A stretch of 64,000 nt of DNA from positions 57,468 through 121,467 of the IMG/VR virus record IMGVR_UViG_3300034062_003964. The stretch is one strand, 5' to 3'. The position numbers and the translations under genes are program-made. This DNA is from a virus. Positions 63,201 to 64,000 of this stretch are shown here, in pieces. The notes below the pieces were generated by a model. It was given only the letters and a program-made list of their open reading frames with translations. It was not told the DNA's origin and ran no database searches. How positions within the stretch are numbered: position 1 is the stretch's first letter; each line of letters starts with the position of its first letter.

Positions 63201-64000
63201 CCTGATGAACCTGAAGTTCCGTTAGTACCATTAGTTCCTGATGTTCCATTACTTCCACTTGAACCGCTAGTACCATTAGTTCCTGACGTTCCATTTGTTC
63301 CGCTCGTTCCACTTGAACCTGAAGTTCCATTTGTACCGTTAGTGCCGCTAGTTCCGTTAGTTCCGTTCGTACCTGAGGTTCCATTAGTACCGTTCGTACC
63401 ATTAGTACCGCTAGTTCCTGAAGAACCACTTGTTCCATTAATTACACCTAACGTAGTTTGACCATATGAATAATGAGTTGTACCTTCGGTTACGAAAGTA
63501 ATTGTATGTGATTGATTTGAGGTATTTGTAGCTCGAACTTTAACAAATATCCTATCTGTTGTATTGATTGAAAATCCTCCTTGAAATCCATCAGATAATA
63601 CCATTGATGGGTTTGGTGAATTTGTTGTTACAGGTGCTGGGTCTGTTGAAAATAATAAAGTTTCAGTCCCACCTGTTGTTCTTGAATAAACTTCACAGAA
63701 TATATCAAAACTTGCATTATTGTTTTCTTTATACGCGTGTAAGAAGAAAGACCAAATTCCCGCAGGTATGGTTGATACATTCGGATAAGTTGAGGGTGTT
63801 AAATATGATTGAATAGTTGATGTTACACCATTCGCAATAGTAACCGTAACTGTTTGTTGCGACCCTGATGTCGGTATTGGTGAAAATTCTTTATAAGGGG
63901 TTTGTGTTACTGATTCGTTAAAGAAATAAACAGCACCACCTGAAATACCATTAACACCGCTAGTACCGTTCGTACCATTAGTTCCCGATGTTCCATTAGT
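54209..64000 (-). CDS. Giant collagen-like tail fibre, 5' end outside window
   Basis: The minus-strand frame is open past the window edge; I read it without a stop from 63604 up to 64000. At least 3,263 residues are visible. Order from the N-terminus: a Gly-X-Y tract at the window edge, a beta domain of about 165 residues (63442-63945), a Gly-Thr/Ser-Ser/Asn triplet tract of about 2,580 residues (55705-63441), a 115-residue inserted domain, a second short Gly-X-Y tract, and a C-terminal region of about 320 residues. That C-terminus ends in a domain (VTLNRPTGIITMTGATLNAN; LSEAIVIRFAVIE) common in phage tail proteins. The tract holds almost no Pro. At about 0.29 nm per residue in a collagen helix it could span some 0.7 micrometres. 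Confidence 0.85.
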   Translation of the reverse strand, partial: TNGTSGTNGTNGTSGVNGISGGAVYFFNESVTQTPYKEFSPIPTSGSQQTVTVTIANGVTSTIQSYLTPSTYPNVSTIPAGIWSFFLHAYKENNNASFDIFCEVYSRTTGGTETLLFSTDPAPVTTNSPNPSMVLSDGFQGGFSINTTDRIFVKVRATNTSNQSHTITFVTEGTTHYSYGQTTLGVINGTSGSSGTSGTNGTNGTNGTSGTNGTNGTSGTNGTNGTSGSSGTSGTNGTSGTNGTSGSSGSNGTSGTNGTNGTSGSSGVNGTSGTNGTSGTNGSSGTSGSSGTSGSSGSSGTSGTNGTSGTNGTSGTNGTSGSSGSNGTSGTNGTSGTNGTSGSSGSSGTNGTSGTNGTNGTSGSSGSSGSSGTSGTNGTSGTNGTSGSSGSSGTSGTNGTSGTNGTSGSSGSSGTNGTSGTNGSSGSSGSSGTNGTNGTSGSSGSNGTSGTNGTNGTSGSSGTSGTNGTSGTNGTSGSSGSNGTSGTNGTSGTNGTSGSSGSSGSSGTSGTNGTNGTSGTNGTSGSSGTSGSSGSSGSSGTSGSSGTSGSSGSSGTNGTSGSSGISGSNGTNGTSGSSGSSGSSGTNGTSGTNGTNGTSGTNGTSGSSGSNGSSGTSGTNGTSGSSGSNGSSGTSGTNGTSGSSGSNGSSGTSGTNGTSGSSGSNGSSGTSGTNGTSGTNGTNGTSGTNGTSGSSGSSGTSGTNGTSGTNGTSGTNGTSGSSGSSGSSGSSGTNGTSGTNGTSGTNGTSGSSGSSGTSGTNGSSGTSGSSGSSGSSGTNGTSGSSGSSGSSGTSGTNGTSGTNGTSGTNGTSGSSGSSGTNGTSGTNGTSGTNGTNGTSGSSGSSGINGTNGTSGTNGTSGTNGTSGSSGSSGSSGTSGTNGTSGSSGSSGTNGTSGSSGTSGSSGSSGSSGTSGTNGTSGTNGTSGSSGSSGSNGSSGTNGTSGTNGTSGSSGSSGLSGTNGTSGTNGTSGSSGSSGSSGTSGTNGTSGSSGSSGTSGSSGRNGTNGTNGTNGTSGSSGSSGTSGLSGVNGTSGTNGTSGSSGSSGTSGTNGTNGSSGTSGSSGSSGTSGSSGSSGTSGTNGTSGSSGSSGTNGTSGSSGSSGSSGTSGTNGTSGTNGTSGSSGSSGSSGTNGTSGTNGTSGTNGTSGTNGTSGSSGSSGTSGTNGTSGTNGTSGSSGSSGTSGTNGTSGSSGSSGTNGTSGSSGSSGTNGTSGTNGTSGSSGSSGSSGTSGTNGTSGTNGTSGSSGTSGTNGSSGTSGSSGSSGSSGSSGTSGSSGSSGTSGSSGSSGSSGTSGSSGSSGRNGTNGTSGTNGTSGTNGTNGTSGTNGTSGSSGTNGTSGTNGTSGTNGTSGSSGSSGTNGTSGSSGSSGTNGTSGTNGTSGTNGTSGSSGTNGTSGTNGTSGTNGTSGTNGTSGTNGTSGSSGSSGTSGTNGSSGTSGTNGTSGSSGSSGTSGTNGTSGTNGTSGSSGSSGSSGTSGSSGSSGTSGSSGTSGSSGSSGSSGSSGTSGSSGRNGTNGTNGTSGTNGTSGTNGTSGSSGTNGTSGTNGTSGSSGSSGTSGTNGTSGTNGTSGTNGTSGSSGSSGSSGTNGTSGTNGTSGTNGTNGTSGTNGTSGSSGTSGTNGTNGTSGSSGSSGSSGTSGSSGTSGVSGASGTSGTNGTSGSSGSSGTSGSNGSSGSSGTSGSSGSNGTSGTNGTNGTSGTNGTSGSSGTSGTNGTSGTNGTSGTNGTSGSSGSSGTSGSSGSSGTSGSSGSSGTSGSSGRNGTNGTNGTSGTNGTNGTSGTNGTSGTNGTSGTNGTNGTSGTNGTSGSSGSSGINGTNGTNGTSGTNGTSGTNGTSGSSGSSGTSGTNGTSGTNGTSGTNGTSGSSGINGTNGTSGTNGTSGSSGSSGTSGTNGTSGSSGSSGSSGTSGSSGSSGTSGTSGSSGSNGTSGTNGTSGSSGSSGSSGINGTSGTNGTSGTNGTSGTNGTNGTSGTNGTSGTNGTSGSSGSSGTSGTNGTSGTNGTSGTNGTSGSSGSSGSSGTNGTSGTNGTSGTNGSSGTSGSSGSSGSSGSSGTSGSSGRNGTNGTNGTSGTNGTNGTSGTNGSSGTNGTSGSSGTNGTSGTNGTNGTSGTNGTSGTNGTSGTNGTSGSSGTSGSSGSSGINGTSGTNGTNGTSGTNGTSGSSGSSGTSGTNGTSGTNGTSGSSGSSGSSGTSGTNGTSGTNGTSGSSGSSGSSGMKGDSGSSGISGTNGTNGTSGTNGTNGSSGSSGINGTSGTNGTSGSSGSSGTSGSSGSSGTSGSSGSSGRNGTNGTNGTNGTSGTNGTSGTNGTSGTNGTSGSSGSSGLNGANGTNGTNGTSGSSGLNGANGTNGTNGTSGSSGSSGSSGTSGSSGTSGSSGRNGTNGTNGTNGTSGSSGLNGANGTNGTNGTSGSSGSNGTSGSSGLNGANGTNGTNGTNGTNGTSGSSGSSGLNGANGTNGTNGTSGSNGSSGTSGSSGSSGTSGSSGSSGINGTSGSSGSSGINGTNGSSGTSGSSGSSGTSGSSGSSGTSGSSGSSGISGTSGSSGSSGTSGSSGSSGRNGTNGTNGSSGTNGTNGSSGTSGSSGLNGTNGTNGSSGTSGSSGSSGTSGSSGTSGSSGSSGSSGSAGTSGSSGSSGTSGSSGSAGTSGSSGLNGTNGTNGTNGTSGSSGSNGTSGSSGLNGANGTNGTNGTSGSSGSNGTSGSSGLNGTNGTNGTSGSSGSNGTSGSSGLNGANGTNGTNGTSGSSGSNGTSGSSGLNGGSGTDGNDGSNSGRWNYRKSLAGFPGYFDTNSSTISSITSIDINNLDINSTSYNTWFSGIDTIQALGNPVYLQITKVGSNNIIGIWTVSNITFSSPVYTFTVSNVVGNGSLANDNTYTISWVYNGLNGSSGTSGSSGSSGSNGSSGSSGSSGSSGLNGRDGSSGTSGTNGTSGTNGTSGSSGLSMVINNNQNNYIVTATGTANTIQGEIGAQFDGVTMTLTKDSPFPNMSLSDTVGGTQDPFMRFIPSTAANSFALGVDNTNQAFTISYGASAVLGTNNRFSIFSAGDAAITNFLQINSAGAPTYPLDVTSGARVTNAIAARIDNNNDEGVLFYPYVGASGGNNNSVLGDTAMVSSAGENLIVGAGGQNAGLRFAGGTTTTVGNLHVIGSSQTLGYSTGAGGSVSQTGTKATGVTLNRPTGIITMTGATLNANTTVSFTLTNSVISATDIVVLQHTSVGSSASYNLNAFPGAGSAVISVRNVTAGNLSEAIVIRFAVIESVST
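55173..55350. repeat. Short collagen-like (Gly-X-Y) tract
   Basis: It encodes Gly-Ser-Ser, Gly-Thr-Ser and Gly-Thr-Asn triplets on the minus strand, with a Gly-Leu-Asn-Gly-Arg-Asp-Gly break. It separates the inserted domain from the C-terminal domain of the fibre. Confidence 0.85.
55705..63441. repeat. 7.7-kb degenerate 9-bp tandem repeat encoding Gly-Thr/Ser-Ser/Asn
   Basis: The unit is nine bases (one Gly-X-Y triplet), mostly GTN, GTS and GSS. Higher-order blocks recur; for example GSSGRNGTNGT appears about ten times, and GLNGANGTNGT near the C-terminal end. Synonymous codons differ between copies, so the DNA repeat is imperfect although the protein repeat is nearly perfect. The plus strand is also free of stops over this stretch. 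Confidence 0.92.

Noticed and set aside
56412-63461. A 2,349-codon open frame on the plus strand, antisense to the fibre, reading Pro-Leu/Phe-Val-Pro/Glu-Pro repeats
   Set aside because: It is the complement of the nine-base Gly-X-Y repeat, whose codons give no stop on the other strand. Its composition mirrors the fibre and it has no leader or conserved domain.

Overview
The window is about 64 kb of an AT-rich, densely packed genome of a large T4-type tailed phage (myovirus-like) that very probably infects a Bacteroidota (Flavobacterium-like) host. The phage assignment rests on recognisable gp17-type terminase, gp20-type portal, gp21-type prohead protease, gp22-like scaffold, gp23-type major capsid protein, a gp5-type OB-fold baseplate protein and a gp55-like late sigma factor. 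The host assignment rests on A-rich leaders almost devoid of Shine-Dalgarno sequences, on promoters of the Bacteroidota form TTTG-N19-TAnnTTTG, and on a DUF4494-like gene.

Layout. (1) 1-13.3 kb, plus strand: a tight sugar operon with overlapping start and stop codons. It encodes a GT11-GT10 fusion glycosyltransferase, a nonulosonate-like set (CMP-sugar synthetase, NeuB, SIS isomerase, class III aminotransferase, SDR and others), and a Gmd/ColD/Fcl set that fits GDP-colitose or GDP-fucose synthesis. (2) 13.3-17.6 kb: PhoH, a HAD-like protein, two more glycosyltransferases and the late sigma factor. (3) 17.6-23.7 kb, plus strand: baseplate and tail proteins. (4) 23.7-38.3 kb, minus strand: the head and packaging genes, interrupted by a plus-strand gene for ribosomal protein bS21. 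(5) 38.3-43.6 kb: a possible proteolysis and ribosome-rescue island with a UVR-domain protein, a ClpC-like unfoldase carrying a ClpP-docking tripeptide, an M20 peptidase and a tmRNA. (6) 43.7-45.4 kb: a small exported protein, a structural-type protein and a pyrimidine-dimer-glycosylase-like protein. (7) 45.4-64 kb: an adhesin island with PA14-like and LamG-like proteins, a GT9 enzyme, a 1,527-residue enzyme with four glycosyltransferase modules and a methyltransferase module, and a collagen-like fibre gene of more than 3,260 codons that runs off the window.

How it may work together (inference). The phage carries its own activated-sugar pathways and many glycosyltransferases beside Thr/Ser-rich fibre and adhesin genes, which suggests that it glycosylates its own virion fibres. 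Transcription appears to be split in two. Host-type promoters serve the proteolysis and tmRNA island. A recurring TATTTAT[A/C] box lies just upstream of most structural genes and is probably the late promoter read with the gp55-like factor. bS21, tmRNA and ClpC point to interference with host translation and protein turnover. Apart from the tmRNA region (43162-43757) there is no stretch over 300 bases without a gene. No tRNA, CRISPR array, integrase or insertion sequence was recognised.
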